From: Sphingobium arseniciresistens
Lineage (GTDB): Bacteria > Pseudomonadota > Alphaproteobacteria > Sphingomonadales > Sphingomonadaceae
NCBI GenBank assembly: GCA_029167225.1
Contig: JARFNK010000020.1
Location: 1 to 64,000 of the forward strand
Direction: 5' to 3'
DNA length: 64,000 nt
Under the pieces are notes generated by a model. It was not told where the DNA came from, made no database searches, and was given only the letters and a program-made list of their open reading frames with translations. The position numbers and the translations under genes were made by a program. Every line of letters begins with the position of its first letter. The stretch's first letter is position 1. Below, in pieces: positions 26,801 through 35,677 of the stretch.

Positions 26801-27171
26801 CCGGGCGCAAAACCCGGCCGATAGGGCTGCTGGTCGAAGCGAATGGCTGCCGTACCGGTGGTCTCCGCCAGCACCGGATCGAAGGCATTCGGCGCGCCGC
26901 CATGATTTTCCGCCTGCAGGCCGTCGACATAGAGGCGGCCCGGATTGATCACCAGCTGGCCGGCCACCACATCGATCAGGAAGCTGTCCGGTAATGTGAC
27001 GGGCACATGGACACGGCCCGATTGATCCAGCGTGCCGCTGCGCCAGCGGCGATCCTGAATGGCCCAGCCTTCGGTCCCGTCTGCGTCAAGCGCGACCCGG
27101 CCTTGCTGCTCGATGGGCGCGGAGTAGTTCTTGCGGGGAACGAAGCTGACGCGGCTGATATCGACCGTCAT
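23851..27171 (-). CDS. Right-handed beta-helix protein with DUF6519-like N-terminus (putative eCIS fibre/adhesin)
   Basis: 1106 residues. The start MTVDISRVSFVPRKNYSAPI and QQGRVALDADGTE matches a family seen in phage-tail-like clusters (DUF6519, named from memory). After about residue 450, more than twenty short repeats of beta-helix type occur (for example VIENNEIRRAVRGILI, IIANNIISGRVNGIGLLG, IADNHLIGPVAALYC), like NosD/pectate-lyase-type helices. No lyase catalytic set was identified. Such helices in tail-like particles often form fibres or bind or cleave glycans. It is encoded after the gpI-like baseplate gene, where tail fibres usually are. A best guess is the target-recognition part of the particle. 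Confidence 0.7.
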   Translation of the reverse strand: MTVDISRVSFVPRKNYSAPIEQQGRVALDADGTEGWAIQDRRWRSGTLDQSGRVHVPVTLPDSFLIDVVAGQLVINPGRLYVDGLQAENHGGAPNAFDPVLAETTGTAAIRFDQQPYRPGFAPGAPAAGRHVVLLDVWQRTVTPIEDPSLIEPAIGVDTTGRVQTVWQVRTLPNVGNADCSTPDGELPGWNALTAPSTGRLSSRAHIGPPQTDPCLLPPGSGYTGLENRTYRVEIHDQSAAGAFRFKWAMYNATVASPVLAVPAANILRVARVARDDVMRFNPGDWVEITDDRRELEGQPGVMAQVQAVNDAQQTVTLTAPLPAGTVALLGGGGNAADPQFHPRVRKWDQAGLVRDSAGNVLTDLTAAASPGVVPVPAAGTWVQLGDGVEVSFDQLAGGTFRLGDYWIFTARTAGRQVEELVQAAPFGIHHHYCRLAVVDANAAGWVAPIVEDCRPRPVVAESCCTIIVRPGDDIQAAVDALPDAGGCICLKSGIHTLRDPVEIGRDNVEIHGESLGATVVALAGGAFVIGNGGIEGVRIHDVRLRQQRGAAPLITVGLADRPVISHCVFEAEERDISAGIAILARGARDLTVDDCVFSGFANGVWLSERCIEGRITNSQFAMGRPGGNTPATIGILVEQTVRGVLIENNEIRRAVRGILINDRPDDVPASLAAGSVVRGNLVGLTEAEGIIGRAIDVAAESAIIEGNRIALPGGNVVGIRACGSGSVVEGNIITVAGEGGINSAIFAGNEQDGQFLPLERIIIANNIISGRVNGIGLLGVSHARIAGNMLGAIGETMGIGIIAGNANDCVIADNHLIGPVAALYCNDCDRASLTGNRIESGQVGIMVNNSAEPKLTGNRLREMSSYAVIILGSTGRTELVDNRINRCGWTLPVAIGIGALFVYGELHVQGNEVVDIGLPPPGGQGAAPVARGIVAEFVLEARVEGNLVTYTDPASRPVTAEDRALRMRGLLEMQINLGAEAIVFGFGTQIAHNKFIGAGASALVELLQTDLTDTIRMRFERVQFDDNYCMHISGPVNDQRQDATVSLVGRRCTVSGNHVKANTRALPSYHFHGMPGPFIGNVSFGPNIGRPAPFPAPENAFNQIA

Positions 27172-27183
27172 TGCGGTTACTCC

Positions 27184-29268
27184 TCAAGTCTCGAAAATCA
27201 GGCCCGCCTCGAGCCCGACGCCCAGATATTCGTCCAGCCGGATGCGCAGGTTCGCCTCGCGCTGGGGCTGAAACAGCAGGTGGGTCATGCCCATTTCGCT
27301 TTCGTCGTCGGCGCCCGTGCGGATCTCGCGAGGGGCCGCGTGCAACAGCTGGCCATAGCCGGGGTCGCCATAGCGCAGGCTCGTCCAGCTGGGCACGACG
27401 CGGTCGATGGCGGCCATGGCGATGGCATCCAGCTCCGGTTGCGAAACGAGCGGATTGATCTGTTTTCGGGCATTCTGCGCCTCGGCGATGGCGAGGCTGG
27501 GCTGGCAGCGATAGCGGCGCGGCGCGCGCGATCCGCTGGGCACGAAGCTGAAGCGGACGCAGCCGATCTGCCGGCGCTCCGCCCGCACCGGCGCCGTCCA
27601 TGCATCGCCCGCCGCCAGCGCGCTGCTGAAGATACTGTTGGAGACGAGCATCATGGCGGCGGCATGGACCTTTCCCACGAAGGTCGTGGCGATCGCGCGG
27701 AGCACCGGGCCCTCGCCCGTGCCCGCAGGCCCGGCGAACGCGACATTCTCCGGTGCGTTCGCATCGACGATGGAATCGATGATGCTCAGCTGCACCGAGG
27801 GGTGGGCATGAATCGCGCCGAGAATGCAGCGCTCGATCTCCACCGTGACATCGCGCTGCTCGATGACGAGCGCCGGCGCGGCCGGTTGGGCCGGGCTTCC
27901 ATCCGCGTTCAGGCTGCGCCCCGGCACGATCGTACAATGGCGCAGCCTCAGCATCCGCAGCGCATTGCCGGCCGCCGGGATGCGGATGGCGCCGCCCGAC
28001 ACGACAAGGCCGTTCAGCGTCACTTCCGACCCATCGCCGCCGGTGATGACAAGGTCTCCGGGCAGGCTAACCAGCGGGCGCTGGCCATTGTCCGCCCGCA
28101 GTTCGATCCGCCGGCCGGGATCGGGGTTGATCGCGACGGCGCCCGCATAGGTCAGGCTGTCGCTGATCTCCACGATCCCGCCAGCCTCGACCTGATCGAG
28201 TTCAAGCTGCAGTGCGGCGCCGGCTGCCACCTGCCGCACCGGGCCGAGATCGGCGAGGAAGCTGTCCGCCCGCTCATAATTTCCGCCGCCAAGATCGGCG
28301 CAGAAGCCATAGTGGAAATCCACGATGACCGATCGCGGCGCCGGCAGGTTGGGCGGGAAGTTGATGCGGCCGAGCACCGGGTCGATCGCCACCACATTCT
28401 GGGGCGCATGCGCCCATGCTCCGCCGCCCGCATCGGCCAGATTGCAGCCACGCACATTCGCAACCGGCACCTCGACACCGTCCGCGACGATCCGCAGCGC
28501 GCGCGGGTAATAATCTCCGATAAAGGCCGCCAGCCGCCGCCGGCCGATCGGTTCCGGCACGTTGAGCGGCCCGGCCAGCGACGCGATCTCGGTTTCGGGC
28601 ACCGGCGGATTGAACAGCTGGCAATTGGCACCGAGCGGACTGAAGAACCAGCGGCGCGGATCGCCCGCAAGCGGCGCCGCCGTCGCGCCCCGGATCGGAT
28701 AGGCGGTGAGGCGCCACAGGAACAGGCCGATATTGCGGATATTGTGCCGCCCCTCGCCGATCGGGATGCGCCCGACCTCTGGATGATGCGCGATCGTGTC
28801 GAAGGCGCCGTTCAGTCGTTCCAGCGGCTCCCAGTGGCGCAGGTCCGGGCTGCGCCGGTTGAACAGGCGGGCATGGTCCATATGCTGATTGGTCGCCAGG
28901 ATCTGGAAGAACTCCTTCGCATGGGCGACCCAGCCGGTGACGTCGCGCGCCAGCTGTTCCAGCATGACGACCGTGCCCTTGCGGCGGCGCAGGGCAATGG
29001 TGTTGGCGATCTCGGCGCGGCGATTGGCGACCGTTCCCGCACCATGGATGGTGCGATAACCGACCAGATCACCGATATAGGGCAGCACCCAATCAGCGCA
29101 GGTCTCGACAAAGCCATTGTCGTAGAGCTGCTCGACATCCTCCTCAAGCACGCGCGCCTGCTCGGCCAGCACGGCAAGGAACTGGCGCAGCGGATAGCCC
29201 TGTTCGGCATCGCGCACGCGGTGGACGGACGGGAGCAGGTCGTAGAGGGCGGGCGCGTTCCAGCTCAT
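27184..29268 (-). CDS. Phage tail protein I-like baseplate protein of the eCIS
   Basis: 694 residues, far longer than phage P2 gpI. The first ~250 residues (LYDLLPSVHRVRDAEQGYPLRQ, LAEQARVLEEDVEQLYDN, WVLPYIGDLVGY) match the gpI/Afp12-like baseplate arm seen in contractile injection systems. The rest is beta-rich with several IEIS/ITGGDGSEVTLNGLVVSGG-type strands, possibly another small beta-helix. It would attach fibres to the wedge. It starts with a 4-bp overlap on the preceding gpJ-like gene, and the beta-helix gene follows 12 bp later. Confidence 0.75.
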   Translation of the reverse strand: MSWNAPALYDLLPSVHRVRDAEQGYPLRQFLAVLAEQARVLEEDVEQLYDNGFVETCADWVLPYIGDLVGYRTIHGAGTVANRRAEIANTIALRRRKGTVVMLEQLARDVTGWVAHAKEFFQILATNQHMDHARLFNRRSPDLRHWEPLERLNGAFDTIAHHPEVGRIPIGEGRHNIRNIGLFLWRLTAYPIRGATAAPLAGDPRRWFFSPLGANCQLFNPPVPETEIASLAGPLNVPEPIGRRRLAAFIGDYYPRALRIVADGVEVPVANVRGCNLADAGGGAWAHAPQNVVAIDPVLGRINFPPNLPAPRSVIVDFHYGFCADLGGGNYERADSFLADLGPVRQVAAGAALQLELDQVEAGGIVEISDSLTYAGAVAINPDPGRRIELRADNGQRPLVSLPGDLVITGGDGSEVTLNGLVVSGGAIRIPAAGNALRMLRLRHCTIVPGRSLNADGSPAQPAAPALVIEQRDVTVEIERCILGAIHAHPSVQLSIIDSIVDANAPENVAFAGPAGTGEGPVLRAIATTFVGKVHAAAMMLVSNSIFSSALAAGDAWTAPVRAERRQIGCVRFSFVPSGSRAPRRYRCQPSLAIAEAQNARKQINPLVSQPELDAIAMAAIDRVVPSWTSLRYGDPGYGQLLHAAPREIRTGADDESEMGMTHLLFQPQREANLRIRLDEYLGVGLEAGLIFET

Positions 29269-31985
29269 GACATCAGCTCCAGTGCATCGAGTGGGCCGGG
29301 ATCGAGGATCAGCAGTTCAGCCGGAATCAGCGTGCCGTTCGCGGCGCGCACGGGCGGATCTGCGGGCAGCCGGGGCGCGTAGCCTGGCGTCGCACCCCGA
29401 TAGAGGCGGTTGATACGGACGGCGTCCACCCCGGCGACGGCATGGACGCAGGCGAGGATCGCACTGGCCGACACTGGATCGACCAGCGCCCGTGCATCGA
29501 AGGAGAAGGCCTTGCGCACCGCTGCCTCGACGGCGGGCAGCACGACCTCCGGCAGATGCGCGGCATTGACCTTGATCGCGAGGCCGAGCCGGAACAGCGC
29601 CTTGCGATAATTACCGATGGCAAAGCGGCTATAGGGATCGCCCGCATCGCGCACCGCACCCACGAGCGCCTCGTGCAGCGCGCCGGTATCCGGCACGGAC
29701 GCGCCACCCTCGCCGGCGACCGTCACGAAGATCAGCTCCCCGCCCACATCCCACAACGGCAGCGCCATGGCCTTGGCGATGCCGGCATAGGCCCGCGCGA
29801 AATCCTCATAGTCGAGCAGCGACACCGTGCGATCGAGCGTCCGCACCGTCAGCGCGACATTCGCGCGAACGCTGTCGGCCGGCTGCGGATCGGCGCCCCC
29901 ATCCGAAGGTAACGGATTGTCGACCCCGGCAAGCCCCAGCGGACGGGTCATCGCCTGATTGAGCTGACGTGCGCCGACCCGGCCGACAAGCCCCAGCCCC
30001 CGGCGATAGCGCGCCCGGACATTGTCCGATCCGGTCGGCAGCCGCGCGCCGTTGACGCCGTCGCCAAAGGTAACGATCATATGCCCCTCGGCATCGGTGC
30101 GCGTCACATAGACACGGTCGAACGGCCGCGCGTCGAGAAAGTCCGGCACGAGGCGCCAGAGCACATCGTTCACGCGGACCTCCAGCGTGGGCGCTGCGCC
30201 GCCGGGCACCGCCGCGCTCAAATGGGTCTGCGGCGCCTGCTTGGTGACGAAGCTCTGGTTGGCGATGCGGCTGTCACCGCTGCCCAGCACCTCGGCCACG
30301 GTCTCGCCATGCGTCGCCTGCGCCACATTGGCATTGATCCGCACCGACCCGCGCACATAGCGATCGGCCAGATCGGCATCGAGGCGGATGCGCGTCCCGC
30401 CCGAGGGCGTGAAGACATGCTCGACGGCGGCGATCTTGCGCGCTTCCGAGACCGCGCCCGCGCCCCTGCCCCGCGCCCGGCCGGTCAGGATGATCGGCTG
30501 TCCGGTCTGCAGGCCGGGGAACCAGCCGTCCAGCGGGATGAACGCAGCGCCGCCATCTTCCACCAGGCTCGTCACCGGCGTCGGCGCCAGTGGCAGGATC
30601 TCGCTGTCGCAATAGACGATCGCCCGGCGGATCGAGAAATTCGCGAAGCCCGCAGACGTGCCGAGCGTCAGCACCGTCGTCTTGCCCGAGATGGTGAAGG
30701 CGTTCTTCGTTTCCTCGCTGACGCCGCTTACCGAATAGAAGCTCCAGCCCGCGCCATCGCGCAGGACGGCGTAACCGGAAGACCTCGCGCCCTCCACGAC
30801 CGTATCGAGATAGACCTTGTTGGAGCCGTCGGCGAGCAGGCTGAGGGTGCCCTGGTCCGCCCAACTGGTCGCCGCAGTGCCGAAGAACGGCCCGTTCTTG
30901 ACGCCATTGGCCTTCACCACGCCATTGTCGACGGTGTAGGTGACGATCTGGCCGGTCAGCGATTCCGGCAGGGTGTTGAGTGCCGGCGCCGTGTTGCCGA
31001 ACGTCCCCGCCCTGCGCCGGAACACCAGCACCTGCCGGGGGATCGGCAAGGCGGCGGCTTGCCATGGCGCAAACACCTGATCCTCCTCCACGTCATGCTC
31101 GGCATAGAGGCGGGTCATGTCCTCGGCGCTCAGCGTATCGCCCGACACGAGCTGCGCGGCGGGCGAAAAACTGTTCACGCCGATGGGAAAGGCGGGGATG
31201 AACGCGGGCAACGGATTGGGCGCGCCGCCGACCCGCTCGATCGTCGCCTCGGTCAGGTCGAAGGCGTCGGGGTCCAGCACCTTGTTGGCCGTGACCGGCT
31301 TTACGGCGCGGATCACCGCGAAGACATTCTGCCCGTCATCCGCCGTGAACCACACGCCGTCGCCCGGCTTGAGCCCGGTATTGACGCCCATGAACGAAAG
31401 CAGTGTTGCGGATGCCGGTAGCGGGTGCCGCTCCCGCTGGCGCGGGCGGATGCCGTTCCACGCCAGCCGCGCGGTGATGCTCTTGCCGGTTTCATAGGTC
31501 GCGGGCAGCTGGTCCTGCTCCGGCGTGCTCATCACCTTGGCGCCGGCCGGGATCACCGCACTCTTGGGCGATCCGGGCGCATCGCTCATCATGAAGGCCA
31601 GCATCGCGCTCGCGGCGACCCCGGGCCCTGGCCGATAGCCGACCAGCCGGGCCATCTCGCGGATCGATAGCGGATCGCGCGCGGTGGCGAGATAGGCCTC
31701 GTTCGCGAGCCGGTCGGTATAGAAGGACACCACCTCGCCCGCCGCCGCCCATGCGTCGATCAGCGCGATCGAGAAATCATCGGTGTTGCGCGTCCGCAAT
31801 TCGGAGAGCTTGCCCAGTGCCGAGGAGGACAGCATGGCCAGCTGCGTGCGACGGAAGGCGGCGCCATTGCCGAGCCGCGCCGATATTTCCGGCAGTCCGG
31901 GCCGATTCGCGGGCGCGCGGGGCACACCCTGGGTCGTGCCGGCACAGCCTGAACAGACGTCCATGTTCATGTCGCTCATGGCCAT
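29265..31985 (-). CDS. Baseplate wedge protein, gpJ-like (second copy), eCIS
   Basis: 906 residues. It has the hallmarks of putative baseplate assembly proteins (gpJ family): FSIALIDAWAAAGEVVSFYTDRLANEAYLATA near the N-terminus, GDGVNGARLPTGSDNVRARYRRGLGLVGRVG in the centre, and TVSLLDYEDFARAYAGIAKAMAL near the C-terminus. The extreme N-terminus carries a CSGC pair. In T4 and Afp terms it corresponds to gp6/Afp11, the wedge ring around the spike. It lies 8 bp after the other gpJ-like gene. Two different gpJ-like proteins in one cluster imply a heteromeric wedge. Confidence 0.8.
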   Translation of the reverse strand: MAMSDMNMDVCSGCAGTTQGVPRAPANRPGLPEISARLGNGAAFRRTQLAMLSSSALGKLSELRTRNTDDFSIALIDAWAAAGEVVSFYTDRLANEAYLATARDPLSIREMARLVGYRPGPGVAASAMLAFMMSDAPGSPKSAVIPAGAKVMSTPEQDQLPATYETGKSITARLAWNGIRPRQRERHPLPASATLLSFMGVNTGLKPGDGVWFTADDGQNVFAVIRAVKPVTANKVLDPDAFDLTEATIERVGGAPNPLPAFIPAFPIGVNSFSPAAQLVSGDTLSAEDMTRLYAEHDVEEDQVFAPWQAAALPIPRQVLVFRRRAGTFGNTAPALNTLPESLTGQIVTYTVDNGVVKANGVKNGPFFGTAATSWADQGTLSLLADGSNKVYLDTVVEGARSSGYAVLRDGAGWSFYSVSGVSEETKNAFTISGKTTVLTLGTSAGFANFSIRRAIVYCDSEILPLAPTPVTSLVEDGGAAFIPLDGWFPGLQTGQPIILTGRARGRGAGAVSEARKIAAVEHVFTPSGGTRIRLDADLADRYVRGSVRINANVAQATHGETVAEVLGSGDSRIANQSFVTKQAPQTHLSAAVPGGAAPTLEVRVNDVLWRLVPDFLDARPFDRVYVTRTDAEGHMIVTFGDGVNGARLPTGSDNVRARYRRGLGLVGRVGARQLNQAMTRPLGLAGVDNPLPSDGGADPQPADSVRANVALTVRTLDRTVSLLDYEDFARAYAGIAKAMALPLWDVGGELIFVTVAGEGGASVPDTGALHEALVGAVRDAGDPYSRFAIGNYRKALFRLGLAIKVNAAHLPEVVLPAVEAAVRKAFSFDARALVDPVSASAILACVHAVAGVDAVRINRLYRGATPGYAPRLPADPPVRAANGTLIPAELLILDPGPLDALELMS

Positions 31986-31993
31986 GCCCTCCC

Positions 31994-34474
31994 CTATTTC
32001 CCGCCGCGCATGACAAGCCGGAAGCTGCCGCGCTCGGGAAAGTTCGGATCATTGTCGAGCCGGGCAATCTCTATCCGTCCCAGCCGCAGAAAGCCGTCCT
32101 GAAGGCCTCCCGTCGAGGGGTCGCCAAGCCGCCCGAACACGCTCGCCTCGACCGATGCCACGCCGGGCACGGCCTGCGCGGCGGCGATCAGCGGGCTCAG
32201 ATAGACGACCTCCCCGAAAGTGAAGCGATCGGGATGGAACAGGCCGAGTTCGCCCGAAGGTTGCCGCCGGTTGGAGAACAGGTCCGTCAGCGCGCGCGCG
32301 ACATCCGACCGGAAGCTGCCCGGCAGCACGCACACGATCAGCTCCAGTTCCAGCGGCGCGTCGCGCGGCTGATCCACGGCCAGATCACGCCCGGCAAGGC
32401 GATAGACCTCAAGGAAATCCCGGACATCCTGCGCAAAGGGCGCATCGACTGGCACGCCACCCTGCCGGTCGGGAGTGACAAAGACGGTATGCCAGCTGCC
32501 GGTATGCTTCCACGTCCCGCGCGAGCCCTGCAGGCCGCCCATGCGCAAGGGGATCTCGCTATAGTCCTGCCGCGTGACCGCCCGTTCCTGCCGGCGGAAG
32601 GCGAAGGGCGCGCGTTGGCGCACCTGCTCGATCGTCTCGGGATCTTCTCCCCCCCGCGCAGCCAGCGGATTGCGCAGCGAGAGGATCTCGGGATGGGGCA
32701 GCGCGACATGGACCAGGCTGTCGCGGCCGATATTGCCGGCCGTGCCATTCCCGATCCGATAGGTGGCGGTGAAAACATCACCGTCATCGGGCCTCATGCC
32801 ATTTTCATCGTCGCCGAAACGCAGTCTGGTACTGCCGTCCAGTTCCGTCTCCGCCACGAACAGCGTGTCGAATGGACCGGCGTCGAGCAGATCGAAGGCC
32901 GGGCGCCACGGCGTCGGCGCGACGCTGGTGAGCGCCATGTTCGAGGGCAACGCCGGTCCGGCGGGCGCCAGCACCCGCCGCGCCGAACGCCCTGTCAGCA
33001 GGCGCCGCGCCTGCGTGAGCGGCCCCCGCCCCAGACGCGGGCGGAAGCGGGGCGGCAGGATATCGGCCGTATCCCGCGCGCACGGATCGCCGCCGCATGG
33101 GCCCGCCCATTCCAGATCGGCGATCGGCACCGCACCCAGATCTTCCTCGTCGATCGTGCGGCCATGATCGACGAGCACGATATTGCCACGCGCAACGCTG
33201 ACCTCCGGGATTTCCGCCGCGCCCAGTGCCTCATCGGCGATCGCGGACAGGCAGAGCGGGAATGGCAGCGCATCCTCCGCCTCCCAGACGATTTCCGTCA
33301 CCTCGTCACCCGTCACCGGATCAGTGAGCGGATTGGCGCCAACAAAGGCATCGACGCTGGTTAGCCGCACGGGATGGCGCTTGGCGGCATCGGCGTCGGC
33401 GGGATTGCCCGTCCGTGGCCCGACCACTTCCTCCAGGATGATCACCTGCCCGGCGGCGAGATCAGGGAAATGTCCCGCCAGCGTGGCCTGTGTCGCGCCT
33501 TTCGGCAGGATGCAGCGCGCATCGCTCCAGCTGTAGAAGGGCATGCGGTTGTGCAGCGCGAACAGGCCGGGCACGTCCTCCATCGCCTCGAACACTGCGG
33601 CCGCAGCGTCCAGTTGCGCCGCCGATCCGGCGATCGTCGCCCCCGCGCCCGCGATCACGCTGGTAAAGGCCGTACCCTGCGGCACGGCGGGGGGATCGCC
33701 GGGGTTGAGCGGCACGACATCGGCGCTGACCGCGATGTGAACGAGCGTGCGCGCATTGGCGCCGTCGCTCATCCGGTAATCCACCAGCCGCGCCAGACGG
33801 CGCACGGATGCGCGACGCCGCGCCCGGCCCAGATAGGCCTCGCTATTGGCATCGTCCTGCCGCCAGCTGATGTCGTCGCCGACATAGGCCAGCATCTCCA
33901 CCAGCGTCACGCCAAGGTCGGCGGGGTTGCGCTCCGTCCAGGCCGGCACGCTCGTCGCCATCCGGTCCAGCATGAAGCCGCGCAGGCTGTCATAATCGCG
34001 CGCGAGATAGTCGCTGACGTTGATGTCGTCTGGCGGGCATTCGCACACCCAGCGCGGACGGCAGTCGAAGCTGGACGGGCATTCGACCTTGAAGGAGAAA
34101 TCGACACTGGCGAGCTGCGGATCGAACCCGGCCGGCGGCGAGGCGTCCACCGCGCTGGTGACGAGGCGCAGCCGATAGCCGGAAAAGTCGCCCGCCTCGT
34201 CCACCTCGACCTCGATGACATTGGCCTGCCCGGCAACGCCCATGGTGACGTTGGTCACCGCAATGTCGCGGATGCGCACGCCCCCCTCGATCCGCACATT
34301 GTTCACCGTGAAGACTGTCGGCGCCGGGTCTTTGAGCAGATGGAGGTGCAGGATGCGCTGGCGCAACGCCTGGCTCGGCGCATCGAGATCGACCACCTCG
34401 ATGAAGTCGATGCCGTTGAGCGGGCTGGCAGCGGTCGCACTGCGCCGCAGATTGTCGCAGCAGAAGTAGATCAT
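31994..34474 (-). CDS. Baseplate wedge protein, gpJ-like (first copy), eCIS
   Basis: 826 residues. The N-terminal domain (NGIDFIEVVDLDAPSQALRQRILHLHLLK) is followed by the gpJ-type block DYDSLRGFMLDRMATSVPAWTERN, then LVEMLAYVGDDISWRQDDANSEAYLGRARRRASVRRL. Later come RFGDDENGMRPDDGDVFTATYRIGNG and VTRQDYSEIPLRM, matching Afp11-like baseplate proteins. A CxC-rich stretch (VECPSSFDCRPRWVCECPP) at about residue 130 could hold metal. The start overlaps the gp25 stop by 4 bp. Wedge component; it probably pairs with the next gene's product. Confidence 0.82.
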   Translation of the reverse strand: MIYFCCDNLRRSATAASPLNGIDFIEVVDLDAPSQALRQRILHLHLLKDPAPTVFTVNNVRIEGGVRIRDIAVTNVTMGVAGQANVIEVEVDEAGDFSGYRLRLVTSAVDASPPAGFDPQLASVDFSFKVECPSSFDCRPRWVCECPPDDINVSDYLARDYDSLRGFMLDRMATSVPAWTERNPADLGVTLVEMLAYVGDDISWRQDDANSEAYLGRARRRASVRRLARLVDYRMSDGANARTLVHIAVSADVVPLNPGDPPAVPQGTAFTSVIAGAGATIAGSAAQLDAAAAVFEAMEDVPGLFALHNRMPFYSWSDARCILPKGATQATLAGHFPDLAAGQVIILEEVVGPRTGNPADADAAKRHPVRLTSVDAFVGANPLTDPVTGDEVTEIVWEAEDALPFPLCLSAIADEALGAAEIPEVSVARGNIVLVDHGRTIDEEDLGAVPIADLEWAGPCGGDPCARDTADILPPRFRPRLGRGPLTQARRLLTGRSARRVLAPAGPALPSNMALTSVAPTPWRPAFDLLDAGPFDTLFVAETELDGSTRLRFGDDENGMRPDDGDVFTATYRIGNGTAGNIGRDSLVHVALPHPEILSLRNPLAARGGEDPETIEQVRQRAPFAFRRQERAVTRQDYSEIPLRMGGLQGSRGTWKHTGSWHTVFVTPDRQGGVPVDAPFAQDVRDFLEVYRLAGRDLAVDQPRDAPLELELIVCVLPGSFRSDVARALTDLFSNRRQPSGELGLFHPDRFTFGEVVYLSPLIAAAQAVPGVASVEASVFGRLGDPSTGGLQDGFLRLGRIEIARLDNDPNFPERGSFRLVMRGGK

Positions 34475-34839
34475 GCGCCCGTCTCCCGCCTAAAGACATC
34501 GCTGCGCAGTTCGCCAGTCGATCGCAGCGCGTAGCTGACCAGCACCTCGATCGCGCTGTCATTGGCGGTCACGCGCACCTCCCGCGCCTCGATCCGGTCG
34601 CCCAGCCATTGCTGGAGCGCGCCCTGCACGAGCATCTGCGTCGCCGCCGCAAGATCCGGGCTGGCCGGGCCGAACAGCAGCTGCGGCAGGCCGGTGCCGA
34701 AATCGGGCCGCATCACCCGCTCGCCCGGCGCGGTGAAGAGCAGCTGCATGATGAGGTCGCGCACATGCTCCGCCTCCGTCTCCGGGGCAGCCGTGCGGCC
34801 GAGCGCATTGAAGCGGTAGGGGAAGCTCACATCGGTCAT
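34471..34839 (-). CDS. GPW/gp25-family baseplate protein, eCIS
   Basis: 122 residues, the normal gp25 length. It shows FPYRFNALGRTA, VRDLIMQLLFTAPGERVMRPDFGTGLPQLLF and IEVLVSYALRSTGE. gp25/Afp9 is the conserved wedge protein that ties the sheath's first ring to the baseplate in T4 phage, T6SS (TssE) and eCIS. The ATG at 34839 overlaps the PAAR-like stop. It is one of the firmest markers that this cluster is a contractile machine. Confidence 0.9.
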   Translation of the reverse strand: MTDVSFPYRFNALGRTAAPETEAEHVRDLIMQLLFTAPGERVMRPDFGTGLPQLLFGPASPDLAAATQMLVQGALQQWLGDRIEAREVRVTANDSAIEVLVSYALRSTGELRSDVFRRETGA

Positions 34840-35159
34840 GTCGCAATCGCCCTTGGTTGCGCCATCACCGGCATCAGCGGCGTACCGGTGGGCGCGCAGA
34901 TCGACATGCTGTCCATCAGCAGCAGCGGCTGGCCCATTGCGAGGACGCGCATGGCGCTGGTGACGAACTGCCCGGTCACGCACGGGCCGTTGGCGCCCGG
35001 AGGCGGCGGCAGCGCGCATCCCGCGACCAGCCATGGCGCGGGGAGCGTCGCCACCGGCTGGCCGCTGACCAGAACGCGCGGCACCGGCGCGCTGGGCGTC
35101 GCCTGCCCGCCATGGGAACAGAGCACCGTGGCGCCCAGATGGAGGATCGGTCCCGGCAT
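34836..35159 (-). CDS. PAAR-like spike-tip protein, eCIS
   Basis: 107 residues. MPGPILHLGATVLCSHGGQA and GQPLLLMDSMSICAPTGTPL are typical of the DUF4280/PAAR-like family, small cysteine/histidine proteins that cap the central spike (Afp10-like) and can bind a metal. The ATG overlaps the stop of the gpV-like gene by one base. The role follows from position between the spike OB-fold gene and gp25, and from the motif. Confidence 0.78.
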   Translation of the reverse strand: MPGPILHLGATVLCSHGGQATPSAPVPRVLVSGQPVATLPAPWLVAGCALPPPPGANGPCVTGQFVTSAMRVLAMGQPLLLMDSMSICAPTGTPLMPVMAQPRAIAT

Positions 35160-35677
35160 CACGTCACCGTCAGCGCGCCGAGATTGATGTCCACCGTCGG
35201 CCCGACCATGGAGATCTGCGCGCCCTTGCCATTGTTGATGATGATGCCGACGTCGCTGACCGAGATGGTCGCACCGGTGGTACTCTGCAGCACGATACCA
35301 CCGACGCCCATCGGCCCCAGCCCGTCGGAAACCACGATGCCGTTCTTGAGCGGGGTCGAGATGGCGAAAGCGGGCGTGGGCGGCGGCGCGGTCAGCGCCA
35401 GCGCGGGCACCTCCGCCGCCGTGCCCCAGAAGCCGCCGACCCAGATGGGATAATCGGGATCGCCCTGTTCGAACTCGACCCATACGCCCGATCCGGGAAT
35501 CGGCACCGTGAAGAAGCCCGTCTGGATGCCCGTCACCGGCAGGCACGGCATCGCCCAGCTCGACAGCATCACGCCGGAGACCGCGGGCACCAACACCTGG
35601 ATGCGCCCGATCATCATCGGGTCAATATTGTTGACAACCGTTCCGCGGAACTTGCCATAATAGGGGCCGGTACTCAT
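35159..35677 (-). CDS. gpV/gp5-like spike protein with OB-fold, eCIS
   Basis: 172 residues. The OB-fold region KFRGTVVNNIDPMMIGRIQV, MPCLPVTG and PGSGVWVEFEQGDPDYPIWVG is diagnostic for the phage baseplate assembly protein V/VgrG gp5 family. The C-terminal 60 residues have the valine/glycine alternation of a short beta-prism needle (GIVLQSTTGATISVSDVGI, GPTVDINLGALTV). It forms the trimeric central spike below the tube. In Afp8 this part is fused to the gp27-like hub; here it is a separate gene. Confidence 0.85.
   Translation of the reverse strand: MSTGPYYGKFRGTVVNNIDPMMIGRIQVLVPAVSGVMLSSWAMPCLPVTGIQTGFFTVPIPGSGVWVEFEQGDPDYPIWVGGFWGTAAEVPALALTAPPPTPAFAISTPLKNGIVVSDGLGPMGVGGIVLQSTTGATISVSDVGIIINNGKGAQISMVGPTVDINLGALTVT

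Noticed and set aside
23953-26994. Very long open frame (1013 codons) antisense to the beta-helix gene
   Set aside because: High G+C leaves few stops. The translation is arginine/histidine/aspartate-rich with no fold or ribosome site, while the opposite strand has clear family motifs.
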